A stretch of DNA of 64,000 nt, from contig JAPEUQ010000017.1 in the NCBI GenBank assembly GCA_027946365.1, forward strand, positions 186,001 to 250,000, in the 5' to 3' direction. A program made the position numbers and the translations under genes. The notes below the pieces were generated by a model. That model did no database searches. It saw only the letters and a list, made by a program, of their open reading frames with translations, and was not told where the DNA came from. The stretch's first letter is position 1. Each line of letters opens with the position of its first letter. Below, piece by piece: positions 46,058 to 57,530 of this stretch. This stretch comes from Kalmusia sp. IMI 367209 (lineage: Eukaryota; Ascomycota; Dothideomycetes; Pleosporales; Didymosphaeriaceae).

Positions 46058-48225
46058 TCAGATTATTCGAACTGTGTTCCTACTCCACGAAAAATCCATT
46101 ATTAGACCAGCTTCGTTCACTGGCACACGAGTAGCGAACCATCCCCGTCGTTGATATACATCGCCTGATCCACTAACGCTTTCCAAAAGAAGCCCCGAAA
46201 GTTCCTTGTACATCTTTTGGCCGCCTCTTTCTGGTTCTTCCCATAGTGCTAGCAGCACGAAAATACGCCCTTCGGGTGAAGCGTCCTCTACATCCTCTTG
46301 TATAAACAAGCCCACTGCTTTGCTCTCGGAAAGTCTAGAGTAGCTCATACCCTGCAGCTTTCCTTTTAGTACTAGGGCCTCAACAACGAGTTCTCCAGAA
46401 AACACTGCACCGAAAGGGATGCTACGGTCGACGAGTCCGATGCTGCATTTAACAAAATGAGCAACCGGATCCTTAGCCTTTACGTGGTCGAAGTGTACTG
46501 GGGCGATCAGCGAAGCCCATGACCATGAAGGTGCCTGGTATTGCGACATTCTCCGCGCAGGCATATGCATGGCTCGCTTCTTGTGTACCGTCCAACTAAG
46601 GCCAGCGATGAAGTCTCTCTCCCATATGCCGGCTATATATCCGCCTGGGAGCATACATGAGAAAAGCTCAGCCAGTGCCGATATGGCGATCAGTATGTCG
46701 CTTTCCTTGGTGAGTTGTCGACTGGTATATGTCTCCACGAGTTCCAACCAACCTTGGTACAGGATACGCTCCGTCGGCTGGTAGCCTCGGAGGCGAGTCA
46801 TACCTATGATTGTTTGGAGACTTATTTGGTCGATTATGGGGTAGAATTGATATCCAAACTTGATTGCAAGGTCGTTCCAACGTGACTCTAACACTCCCGA
46901 ACGACGACGAACATCGATTTCTTTGCCCATATCTTTTGTCTGTTTTTTGTTGGAGGCCTTTCCATCTGCATCTGCTGAAAGTTCTTCAAGATCGATGTCT
47001 GAACGCAACGCTGTGAAGCATCTAAGAAAGATATTTCTACCAGCATATATTAGGAGTCTCTGCGATAGAAGCGACTCCTGCAAAGTCCACGCACGGTGAT
47101 TAAGTGGCTCGCCCAACCTCAGCATATCTTCTTTACTCCTGGAGTCTGGCATCGTCTGCTCGAGGATAATCCAACCCGTTTCTCTACATAGCGACACGGG
47201 CAGACGGCTCAATCGATCAAGTCGGGTTGCAAGGAAACCATCCGTAGCTGTAGCAGCACAAGCAGCAGATATCGTCATGTCTGCATTTTCATAGATCATT
47301 CTCATTCGCGGTAGTTCCCTCTTGAGATCCTCAGGATCATCCTGTATAATACAAAGTGCATCGACCCATAGATAACGGTAGCCGCATTCACGAGTCACCT
47401 GTATAGCGTCCTTGATTGTAGCTGGCATAGAATCAAACGGCAATTGTTTGTAGTAATCGTCGACGCTAGAGCGTGTCGTAGCGTACTGCTGAGGTCCTCC
47501 CCAACAGTAGCTCAGCGCGATATAGACATCATTCTCATCCCTTGGAGAATAGAGTCGGGCGGATAGTGGTTCGTTGAGAGCGGAAATCTGGACTAGCCTT
47601 GAAGGAACCTCTACGGGAAAGTATCTCGCACAGCTCCAATGCTCTGGATCGCATTGACATTGCTGAAGCCAACGGCGGAGGAGAGCAAAGCTTTCGGGTG
47701 ACTGCCGATCTGTCAATTCTATGAATTGGTTGATATGCTGTGCCATTGGGTCATCTTCACTAGGTCAGGGCTTGGAAGTGTCATCGCGTAAAAGTTTCGC
47801 TCACCTCGAAGGGTATGCACTGTTTGCATGTATTTCGACATTGCTCCATGCTCGTTCTGCAGACAGAAGCAAATTACAGAGTTATTCTTATCATAATAGA
47901 CAGAGTGATGTATGGATCCTTCAAGGAAAAGACGCGTAAGTTTAGATGGAATCGATTCCCAAGGCTTGGTCCCAAAAAGCGACAGCGTGTATTGACTTTC
48001 ATCGGTCTCCAGTATTCCTTTGCAAAATAAACATCCGTTCAACGCTGAAAGTTCAATATCCCGACACTGTCGCTGATATGTAATACGTGATCCATTATCA
48101 GAGGTGTTAGTAAAGAGCTGTTGCGCTTGTTCAGGACACACGAATAGCGACGCACATTGGTCACAAGCCCGATGGTGAGGAATTGCGGATATTGGTAAAG
48201 TGGGTATTTGAAGGCTGTAAGACAT
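46058..48225 (-). CDS. HET (heterokaryon incompatibility) domain protein, 705 aa
   Basis: HET domains are found in fungal allorecognition and cell-death proteins. Two exons (48225-47805 and 47754-46058; 50-bp intron 47755-47804) give 705 aa. A Cys-containing N-terminal region (ACDQCASLFVC, CLFCKGILE) is typical of stand-alone HET proteins. HET motifs are YIALSYCWGG, YLWVDALCIIQDD and NHRAWTLQESLLSQRLL. The C-terminal half has SQYQAPSWSWASL, the usual late conserved block. No NACHT or repeat domain is attached, unlike the gene at 33724. The acceptor at 47755 is chosen because it alone restores the frame between exons. Head-to-head or head-to-tail neighbours give no clear partner. Confidence 0.9.
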
Positions 48226-48544
48226 CTTGAGTACAAGATATGATTGAGTTGGGCTGTCATCTTTATCAGTGGGCCTTTCGTAGTACGTGGGGATGAGGTA
48301 AGCCGCACTGGCTCGAAGTCAAACTCGCTAGTTTCCAGCCTGTTGGTTGGTCCTTGGAAGTCGGCTCTGGACAGTAAGCATCGCCTACATTTCGAATCAA
48401 GAGCAATTCTTATCTTCCCTTGGTCAGGCTTGACGTATTACATAGCAAGATCACGTTTCAACATCAGACCAGAGGAGTAAAAGCGTGTGTATTATTTGTG
48501 TACTTACAAGAAGAAAATGTCTCTAATCTTTTATTCTACAGCTT
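48226..48544. other. Short gap between HET gene and tyrosinase
   Basis: HET promoter and tyrosinase 3' region; nothing else seen. Confidence 0.4.
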
Positions 48545-49982
48545 CTATATGTACGAGTAGCAAAATGGCCCTTCCATAGTACTCATGGCGTCTTTTATAG
48601 TAACCGTCCCCGGGTATGCGTACCCTAAGTTCATGCTATCATTGAGAGTAGTATTAGGTGCAGTCGGGTCTGCGAGGAAGATCGTGCCGTAAATGGCTTC
48701 AGTACGTGACTTTGGAACAAGGTTTTGCCATGTCCACCAAACGCGATCTATCTGGCCATGGTGAAAATAGAACCTAACGTGAATGAGTATACCATTTCGA
48801 AAGTAAGGGCTGCCAAGAATGTATGACTTACCATGGGTCGCCAGGCGATACCATGAAGTCGGAGCCTGGGTCCCCGCCAACTGTAAAATGACCGGCGGTG
48901 TGCACTCCCATGAAATTGTTTGAGAAAGCATTTTGGCCGCCTTGCATGTCGTACCAGAAAGTCTTGATGTCTTTGCTCTTGAGTAGCTTGGTGACCATCT
49001 GGTCATTGGTCCACTGACTCGAGGTCCAAGATGAGATGTCGCGCCTAAGACAACGGGTGTTGAGGCCTAAACCCATCCGCCCATTGGTAAAGTCCATCTC
49101 AGGGTTGGGAGGCGTACACGTCACATCAGTAAAGACAGGGCCAAGGTTAACCTTCCAGTCGTTGAAAGGGCCGGAATTCACGCAGCCTCCGCCAGCTCCG
49201 TGCGGGATCTGGATTAGTGGACTGTCTTGCGTAGGGATTCCCCAGAAAGTCTGGTTAGTACAGCGATCACCGCCCAATCCGTTTCCACCCATGGAGGTAG
49301 CTGAGCCATCGAGAGCGGGAGACGCTGAGGGGTTGCTGGCCCATCGCGGCCAGTTGTAGTAGGGTTGATAGCCCTTGTAACCGCACTCTTTGCGTAGCGT
49401 CTGCTCATAAGCCCAGGTAAAGTAGCGGTGCCAAGCAAGAAAATTGCCCGTGTTGTGGATCTACAAGGGTCAATGAGATCCTCGTGACCAGTGGATGAAT
49501 GGACACTTACCGAGAATGTTTGATTGATATGAGTAGCAAGGAAGTCATCGAACCGGTTCTTACATCCTGGGCACTTCTCTTTAGGCGTTTTGGGAGCTAG
49601 CTTTGAGATGCATTGCACTGCCTTGATGTAATCCTTCTTTTCGGATGTGGAGAAAGCAGCCCTACATTGTGTAAGCCACCGTGCATCTAAAATATGCAGG
49701 GGAAACTCACCATTCACGGCGGTATATTGCATTATTACGATTGCACTTTTGCCATTGTTTAGGATTGTTCGTCGCTTGATAGAGCTGTTGGTTGATCGCG
49801 GCAGCAGCTGCAAGAATATCTGCCTGGAGTACGTTTGAAGAAGCAGGTGTCGTATCGAGTACTGAATAGTCGAGGTACTCATCGCTAATGGTAGTAGATG
49901 CGGGCGCAGTGAGAGCTGCAGGGGCAAGCAGTATCACCCCTACTACTGCTGCTGTCCGCATGGCTGGCGGTGTGAAAGTCAC
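48545..49982 (-). CDS. Secreted tyrosinase (type-3 copper oxidase)
   Basis: Tyrosinases oxidise phenols to quinones, for example in melanin formation. Four exons (introns 49662-49710, 49461-49510, 48774-48831) encode 426 aa. The N-terminus has a hydrophobic leader (RTAAVVGVILLAPAALTAPA), so secretion is likely; translation may start at Met1 or at Met8 directly before it. Copper A ligands lie in THINQTFSIHNTGNFLAWH, followed by RYFTWAYEQTLR and YQPYYNW; copper B ligands lie in MGVHTAGHF and FYFHHGQIDRVWW. Splicing restores FSIHNTGN and DPWFYFHH precisely. A Cys-rich KCPGCKNRF precedes copper A. Length matches short secreted fungal tyrosinases rather than the longer cytosolic ones with a C-terminal lid domain. 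Confidence 0.93.
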
Positions 49983-52566
49983 TCGTCCCTACGGAAGGTC
50001 AAAGGAAGAATTAGAAAATAAACTTTAGAGGCGTTAGAAAAACCGAGTGGTGGAGGGTGAGATGGTACTGTGTGGGCGCGCGGTTAAAGTTCGTGTACTG
50101 GCGTGCGGCACGACCGATCTCGAAGCCCAGAATTAACAGATCGATACTATAGGTAGATGAGAGACAGAAAGACGCGCAGAAATTAAAGGGTGCATGCAAC
50201 GCGCTTCAAATACCGAACGCATGGCCCCTTCGTTGTTGGCTCACGACTCAGTGACTACGTATGCCCATGGCAGTCGCCCATCAGTTGCAAAGCTAGAAGT
50301 TCGGCAACTGAGATTCGAAGCCGTTTGAAGGCTAGCTCTTTGATCGCTGAACGATTGGCATCCAAGGGTGAACGGGGGAATACCATCTTTTTGGACGAGA
50401 TGCAATGCTTCCGGGTGGCAGGGGCAGTGCATGAATGGTTCTGGGTCCTTGGTCGTGAAGGCCGCTATTGGACATCAACCGCGTTAGGGTGGAGCTCGCT
50501 TCCAAACGCCTGTCGTTGCTGCCGCTGTCAAATCTAGGATCCGTCTGGGCACCAATTGGATTATTGGGGCTGGGTGAATACGATGAACCTCTTCCCGGAT
50601 GGGGCAGTTGGAGAAATCTCGCTTGTAGATATTCCGCCACCTCACGCCATGACAAAGCCGACAATTACAGCTCCCTCGAAGTGCTAATGGTCCTAGGACG
50701 CAAGACAGACTTTACATCGAGATACAAGACGACGAAGGTCCCGATTGTTGTGGGTAAAAGCATCGTGTGGGCAGAGCTAGTGGCGGTTTGACGGCCAGAC
50801 TAGTCTTGGTGCGATGGCGAACTTTGCGGGGACGGCCCGCCATCCCAGGTGATTCCATCCCAAGACACGACCATGACAGGGGCGCTTGCACGGCGCGAAC
50901 CACTTGCGCCATCGGCTGAAATTCCCAAAACTCGCTGTGTAATGGATCTAGCCTCTACACCCACCGAGGTCGCTGCGCCGCCCTCCGCGTATGCAGTTCG
51001 GCTTGGTCTTTCTTTGGTGAGATGATTCATACGATATCCGTGCCAGATTGAGATACAAACCCGCTCAAACATCACTTCGCGACAAACATTGTGCTCCACT
51101 GCGGCGTAAAAACCTCCTTCGCGTACCGTTAGATTGGCTTGAAGCTTCCGTCCTCCAAATTTATACGTCTCAACGAAACCGCAATCGTAGGTCGTCTGTT
51201 TCTGTACTCACTCTTGTCCTTCGTCCTGCAATAGCTTTTTGCTACCATGACTGTCTTCTCACATTGTTAATTTTATTATCATGCTCAGGACACTCGCATC
51301 AGGCCCTCGACAGGGGACATAGTGCGCCAGGTCGGTGCAACCGATCGTACTGTCGTACCAAGTAAATAAAGTTTGGATGCAGGGGATTCTGTACCTGGTA
51401 TCAGCACTTATGGGGTATGGCTTAATATCCACCAATGGAACACATCTCGAATGTTGCAGCTGCAGACTACTCGCGAGAATGGCTGGGGAGGGCTCGGAGC
51501 GGGGAAGCGTGGTAGTGGCCACAAGGTACGGGACCGGGTCGAACGAAAATGCTGACGCAGTGGAATATGCCCCTGCCCTGATGAAGGACTGTTGAAGCTG
51601 ATACTGTCCCGTAACCCTTTGGCATCACAATCTTCCAACTTGACGTTGGGGTAACCACAGCGAAGCTTTTCGCTGCGACTACAGCGCCTAACATTTCCCC
51701 AGATCATGCGTAATATCTGCATTCATCCGGTTACGCAACGACCGGCTATGAGAGTCGATCCCCACGTGAGCTAGACGATGTAATACGAAACTGCCGGCTG
51801 CTCTCGAGGCCGCTGCATTCACCCGCACCACAACCAGTATCAGATCCTTCCCCTCATGTAAAACAACCTTACACCAACCCTTACACAACATGCTATCTAA
51901 TGAACGAGGCCTGCAGTGCTTCTCGGCTGCTACCCAGTAGCGGAAGCATAGCTACCGACACGAATCTACGGAGTTTACCTTATGTATATCCATGATGTCC
52001 TGTCTGTGCATATCTTCACATCCGAGTCCCTCTTCCTGCAAGCCCCGTCACCTCGAACGCAAATCCTTTTCAGACTACGCGAATTGGGAGATACGTACCT
52101 GGCGACCATCCGATTGCCCCTACGTCTCTTACCAATGCTCGGCCCACCGCTTCGGAACCGCGTCTAAGATGCTCATTCGCATGCATGTGCCTTCCTACCT
52201 GTCCAGGATCACAGCTCAGCATCGCGACCAACCCGTACCACAAGCGAAGCGGCAAGCCACTGCCTCACTCCCCGGCCCGTTGACACCATCTGCTTTCGTT
52301 CCTGCTAGGTTGTCCAACCTAGCTTACGGAAAATCGTTGATCTACCTCCTTATATAGGCAGCGAGTCGGTCCTATTGTATCGATCACTTGCGTTTTCCGA
52401 CTGGCTATTCCTTTCTTCTGTTCCTGCATTGCGCAAGCAAGGCGTAAACTGTCCTTCTACCCGGTGAGCGGGACTTGGTGGCGATCGCAGCTGGGAAGAT
52501 CTTAGTACCAGAGATAAGAAGGGTTCAACAACAGATCATCCCCCAAAACAAAGACAGAAAGCAATC
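49983..52566. other. 2.6 kb gene-poor region
   Basis: Only short frames on both strands, none with a recognisable domain, signal peptide or splice partner. It probably includes the tyrosinase promoter at the left and that of the rhodopsin-like gene at the right. No transposon relic recognised. Confidence 0.45.
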
Positions 52567-53865
52567 ATGAGTGGCATGCCCCCAGCGGGCCCTCCGCGTT
52601 CGCCGGAGTACTTGGCCGAAAACTATGGACCAAAATTACTAGCAATTGACTGCACACTCTTCGGTGTCGCGGCACTCACAATGATCGCACGAATATACGT
52701 GCGAGTCTTCATACTGAAGATGTTCGGTATCGACGGTACGTCTTTCTTGTTGCCTACTAACTATTTTCCAACTGACACATTTCCTCCAGACTGGCTCATG
52801 ATCATGGCCATGGCCCTTAGCATAACTACCACCGCTCTTTTTATTAAAGTCGTAACCCTCGGCATGGGCCGCCACTTCCCTGAAGCCTTCCCTATGGAAA
52901 ATATAGGCGATTATTTTAAATACCTCTACGTCTATGCCATACTCATCATCTTTGCATACAGCTTCATCAAGCTCTCCATCGGCTTTTTTCTCCTGCGGCT
53001 CGCGGACCGCACAAGATGGCGCAGATTCTTGCAAGCCACGCTCATATTCCTGGTGTGCTTTACGATCGCCAGTACAATGGCAATCATCTTCCAATGCATA
53101 CCCGTGAGGGCGGCGTATGATCTGGCGCTGAAGCCACCATACGGGAACGCGAAGTGCTACCCCATCGACGTCTTCAAGAACATTGGCGTATTCAATTCCT
53201 CGATCAACATCGCGACCGACCTCCTCTTCGCGCTGCTCCCCATCCCCATCGTCTGGAAGCTACAAGTCAACGTGCGCACGAAGCTGGGACTCGCATTCTG
53301 CATGGGCCTCGGCCTGTTCGCCTCCGCAACCGCCATCTACAAAGTCCCCATGCAGTACCACTTCTTCGAGGAGACCGATTTTACGGGCCACGGATCGTGG
53401 TATTACATCTGGCAGCAGTAAGTCTCCCCCTTCCCCTTTCCCCTTTTCAAGACACACGCGGCACAGCGATTAACCCGTCTCCACAGAGTCGAAATGAACA
53501 TCGGTATCACGGCCGCCAACCTGCCCACCCTCAAACCCCTCTTCGCTACCTTCTTCACCTCCCTCCGCACCATGGCCTCGTACGGCTCGCGCAACAATCG
53601 CTCCGCGCTCAGCACGCCCTACAAAGCGACGGGCTACCTCAAGCAAACAGACGACACGCTTGCGTCGCCGGGCACGACGTCCTTCGCCATGAGCAGTCTG
53701 AGCAAGAAGAGCGGGGACAAGGAGTGGGCGAAGAGGGGAAGCCAAGGGGGCGAGAGCGACGAGAGTATACTGAGGGACATGGTGGTCAGGGAGGGAGGAG
53801 GAGGCGTGGCGAGGATGCCGAGTGGAAGAATATTGCGAACGACGGAGGTCAATATCACGCGATGA
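52567..53865 (+). CDS. Rhodopsin-like (Pth11/SAT-type) integral membrane protein
   Basis: Three exons (introns 52736-52789 and 53418-53486) encode 391 aa. Seven hydrophobic segments are visible, from LLAIDCTLFGVAALTMIARIYV through YLYVYAILIIFAYSFIKLSI, FLVCFTIASTMAIIFQCIP and IATDLLFALLPIPIVWKL. The order D(D)W.M, FIKLSIGFFLLR, F.CIPV and ALLPIPIVWKL is the fungal rhodopsin-like family pattern. This family includes the Pth11 group of putative G-protein-coupled receptors in pathogenic fungi, but most members are uncharacterised. There is no CFEM domain in front. The C-terminal 90 residues are Ser/Lys-rich and cytosolic. Ligand unknown. Confidence 0.87.
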
Positions 53866-54115
53866 CAGGATCGAAAATGAGTGAAATTAGGAACCCAAAA
53901 AAAATCCAAGTACAAAAACAAAAAAGTGGTATGTATTATGCAGAAGGGGGTATGTATGCGCATGCTCCAAACTACTATGCCGCTAGCTATGCATCATGTA
54001 CTATATATTTATAGTTCGAGTAGAGGCCTAATATAGGGTATATGCCTCAGATGCCATGTCGTGTCGTCAAATCGTACGTGCCGCTACTACGTGGGCTCCG
54101 CTGTCCATGGTGTCG

Positions 54116-55534
54116 TTATGACTCGGCCTTCATTGTTCCGCACAATGAGCATGTCCACCATTGGTTCTCCATGAACGTTCCACAGTTCAAGCAATTCCAA
54201 CCTATTCGTCCTTTGGCTGGCTCGAAGGGTGTGGCGCCGGCCCCTCTTAATCCTGCTGCAGGAGGTGGCTTGGGTAAGCTGGCCGGGTGGTGCGATGGGC
54301 CGTAACGTTGGTTCTGCGGGATAGGTTGAGGAGGTTGTTCTAAGCCGCAGGCTTCACATGAAAGAAATTCAAGTGGATTGTGAAGCGTGCATTGGGGGCA
54401 AGCCCACTTACCCGGGTCTGTTGGAACAGTAAGAGACGCGGGTGTTGGTTGTGGTGGGGAAGGTGGAAGCGTTTTGTTGCGGATAGCTTCTTCCTCTTGC
54501 GAGATGAGGCGGGAAGGTGGTCGACGAGAGGTTGGCAGGGAGCTGGTCCGTCTAGTCGCGTTCTCTGAGAGTAAGCGAGACAAAGGCCTTCCGTTGGAAT
54601 TGACAGACACCCTCCGGGAAGAAGCTGGCGTGGGTGTTGAGTTTCTTTGCGGTGGCGGATCGTTGTCGAATTGAAGTCCATTCACCGGATCCCACGCTAG
54701 TCCACCACCACCATTTGGTGCGCATAGCTCCTCTAGCTTCACCATCTCCTCCTCTTCCATAAGCTCTTGTAGTGCTTGCGCGATGGCTAGATCATTTGCG
54801 TCATTCTCTTCAGCCTTTGTTCGAAACCCAGTTTGTGCTTGTTGGTCCCGCAACCTTCCAGCTTCTGAGCTGCCACTTGCGCATCCCTCGGTGATACTGT
54901 TCCGCCTCGTAGCTGCATCGGCAATGACTTTGCGCATGTCTATTCCACGATTCGCTGGATGACCTCCTAACCGGCGTCCACCTGAATTTCCATTTGTTGT
55001 TGCTTTTCGCTTCTCTGCTGCTATTCGTGCCTGGCGGCGCATCTCATCCAATGGTATTCGTTTGCCACCAAGCGTGCGACCCTGTGATAAGAAACCTTCG
55101 CCGGTGTAGCCTTTTGCAATCAAAGACTGGTGCTCATCGCGCAGCTCGTTCCAAAGATTGTGAAAATTATGGTCGTGTGGGCCCCAGATTATGTGAGATA
55201 GTTCATGTAGCAGGGTATCTGTGATCTGCTCCATGGGTAGGAACTGCCTCGAGTCATGGTGATAGCGCAGCCTGATAAGAATCCTCTCTGTCCTGTTGAT
55301 GTTCAACCCTACAAAACGTTAGTCGCGACGATCCCCCCTAGAGACCGTAGTCATACCTAGTAGTTGAGGTTCGTCAGGTAGAAATTCTGCCAAAGTGGCC
55401 ACCTTCCACCCACGCTTTCTCATCATGGGCTTCACCATGGATGCAGCCTTGCGCAGCATGTGGAGTGCCTCATCATCGCGGGGCAGGTGCTTGAGGTGCT
55501 CGTACGCATCAAAATGCGAATCGATTTCCCGCAT
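54116..55534 (-). CDS. WLM-domain metalloprotease, Wss1-like, with two zinc fingers
   Basis: Wss1/SPRTN-type proteases cleave proteins cross-linked to DNA. Two exons (55534-55357 and 55308-54116; intron 55309-55356) encode 456 aa. The zinc site HELSHIIWGPH has His94, Glu95, His98 and His104. N-terminal DAYEHLKHLPRD and MRKRGWKVATLAEFLPD are the usual WLM beginning. The middle is disordered, with Arg/Ser/Pro-rich sequence. Two C-terminal RanBP2-type zinc fingers follow: WACPQCTLHN...SCEACGLEQP and WNCLNCGTFMENQWWTCSLC. Yeast Wss1 instead ends in SUMO-binding motifs, so targeting may differ, perhaps to ubiquitin. It faces away from the DUF1776 gene across 550 bp. Confidence 0.9.
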
Positions 55535-56084
55535 CTTGTCCCGCTCTTAGCGTTGAGTTTCGCCGATCCAGCCTGGAATTGTTTGCATAAGATCTGATCT
55601 GGTCTGAGTATGTTTGGTCTCGCAAGTCGGAAAGTAAGAATAAGTGGTGTAGAAACGAAATTAAAGAAACACTCGGACCCCGATAGCACGTAGAAGACTG
55701 TAGAAGGTGATTATGAACGAGAGGCAACGCCAGAGCCACGTAAGCTGTGCGCGCGGCGAAGTACCACGACGCAGAGGCGACCAAAAGGAAAAGGAGGGCC
55801 AGACGGGTGGCCCAAAGGCCACGTCTGAAATGGGGTATCTAGTGAAAAGAAGTACTGTAGATAGCCAACTGCGCGTCAGCGGCGGGCGCATATAAGAACG
55901 GGGCGGCCGTGGCCAAAGGATTCTGGGCGGTATCACGTGCAGGGCGGCGGCGGACTGAGGCGATCAGTCGCATGCTCCTCCGCGATCTGAGCTCAAAGAC
56001 TCTGTTGATGACGCGCCACTCGTCCTTCCCTTCTCTAGCTGTACTTTTATCTATACCCTTTCTAATACCGTGCCGCAATCGACA
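55535..56084. promoter_or_regulatory. Divergent promoter between the WLM protease and DUF1776 genes
   Basis: 550 bp between opposite starts, with a TATA-like CATATAAG near 55890. The antisense frames here are short and not conserved-looking. Confidence 0.45.
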
Positions 56085-57530
56085 ATGACGAGCGACGACC
56101 AGCACTTCCTCGACGTGGTGAGTACCGCTTCGCGCTGTGCTCGGCGGCTGCTAATGGGCGAATCTCGCGCGATAGCTATCTGAGTATTCCCAAGACATTC
56201 GGAAATTTACAGGCAACATCTTCGACGCCTCGGACCGCCACTTCCAAAGCGTCGCCGGGTACATAAAACGATCGGTCCCTACGGGCTGGCTTCCTGAACA
56301 CGCGCGCCCAAGTCCTCCGCCGCCCCCGCACCCAGTCTCCGGCGCCTACCTACATCGTCTTCAAGATTGGGTTTCGAGGAATCGCGCGCTAACGGCCGCG
56401 CTCGTTGCCTTCATTGGCACGGGTGGTCTACTACTATGGCGAGAGAAGAACAAAACTAGGCGGAAGCGGAGGGCGCGGCGAGCAAGCAATGGCGCAAGGA
56501 GGGAAGTAGTGGGTAGGTGGAGGGTACGGCCTGTGCAAACGAAGTGCTGACGCTTGCAGTCCTTGCTGGTCCGCCGAACTCGCCCATCATCAAGTCGCTG
56601 TCCCTGGACCTCGAACGACGTGGCTTCATAGTATACATAGTATGCTCAGACATGGAAGAGGAACAGATTGTGCACAGCGAGTCGAGAGCGGACGTGCGGC
56701 CGCTGCATCTCGATATTGCAGATGTCCTAGGTACACAAGAGGCCATGGAGCGCTTCACCAATTTGCTCCTCAAGCCCCATGTCGCTTTCTCGGGCGCATC
56801 GCCGCACAACCTACATTTCCGTGGACTGGTGTTGGTCCCTGATCTGATCTACCCGTCTGGACCCATTGAAACAATTGGGCCAGAACTGTACTCTGATGCG
56901 TTGAACGCAAAAGTTCTAAACACGATCGCCGTCACACAAGCGTTTCTACCCACCGTCTGCGAGTTCAAAGCGCGCGTTTTGATGTGCACCCCCAGCATCG
57001 TGGCGTCATTACGCCCACCGTTCCACAGCGTTGAAACCGCAGTGGTTAGCGCCCTGGAAGGGTTCACGGCGTCTCTGAGGGGCGAACTCGGCACGCTAGG
57101 AATTGACGTGTGCCAATTCAAGCTTGGAACGTTCGATTGTTCACACGTCGGGACCAAACAACACCTACAATCGACGGCGGGGCCAAACACATTTCTGTGG
57201 CCGATGACGACGCGGAAGCTGTATGCCGCTAATTTCGTCAATCAGAGCCGCGTGGCCCATAGTCGAGGTCTTCTCAGCCAAGCAGGCAACACAGGAAGCT
57301 CGTTGCGAGAGCTACACAACGCCGTGTTTGATGCACTTACCCAGAGACGGCCACGCCGAGTATGGCGCGTTGGACGAGGAAGTGTCACGTACGACCTCGT
57401 GGGCAACTGGGTACCCGCAGGCTTGGTCGGGTGGATGATGGGCGTAAAACGAGTAACCCTAGATGCGGCCACAGAGCCACAACTGGAAGACAGCACACAA
57501 TCCTGGGAGAAGATTGAAAAGGCTGTTTGA
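56085..57530 (+). CDS. DUF1776 short-chain-dehydrogenase-like membrane protein (yeast Pbr1 type)
   Basis: Three exons, the first of only 33 bp (introns 56118-56175 and 56513-56559), encode 446 aa. After a soluble N-terminus, one membrane segment at about 82-99 (LTAALVAFIGTGGLLLW) is followed by a strongly basic stretch. The rest resembles a degenerate Rossmann fold: VVLAGPPNSPIIKSLSLDLE, FIVYIVCSD, then a short-chain dehydrogenase-like order with no clear Tyr-x3-Lys pair. This matches the fungal DUF1776 family, whose yeast member YNL181W/Pbr1 is an essential putative oxidoreductase of unclear substrate. ER or mitochondrial membrane location is inferred. The tiny first exon is supported by phase and a family-like MTSDDQHFLDVLSEYSQDIR start. 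Confidence 0.85.

Noticed and set aside
38571..49982. Secondary-metabolite cluster formed by monooxygenase, acyltransferase and tyrosinase
   Set aside because: No polyketide synthase, peptide synthetase, terpene cyclase, transporter or cluster regulator is present, and the genes are widely spaced.
53154..54014. 286-codon frame overlapping the rhodopsin-like gene
   Set aside because: It is a shifted reading of the true exons, rich in Arg, His and Pro, and crosses the intron of the real gene.
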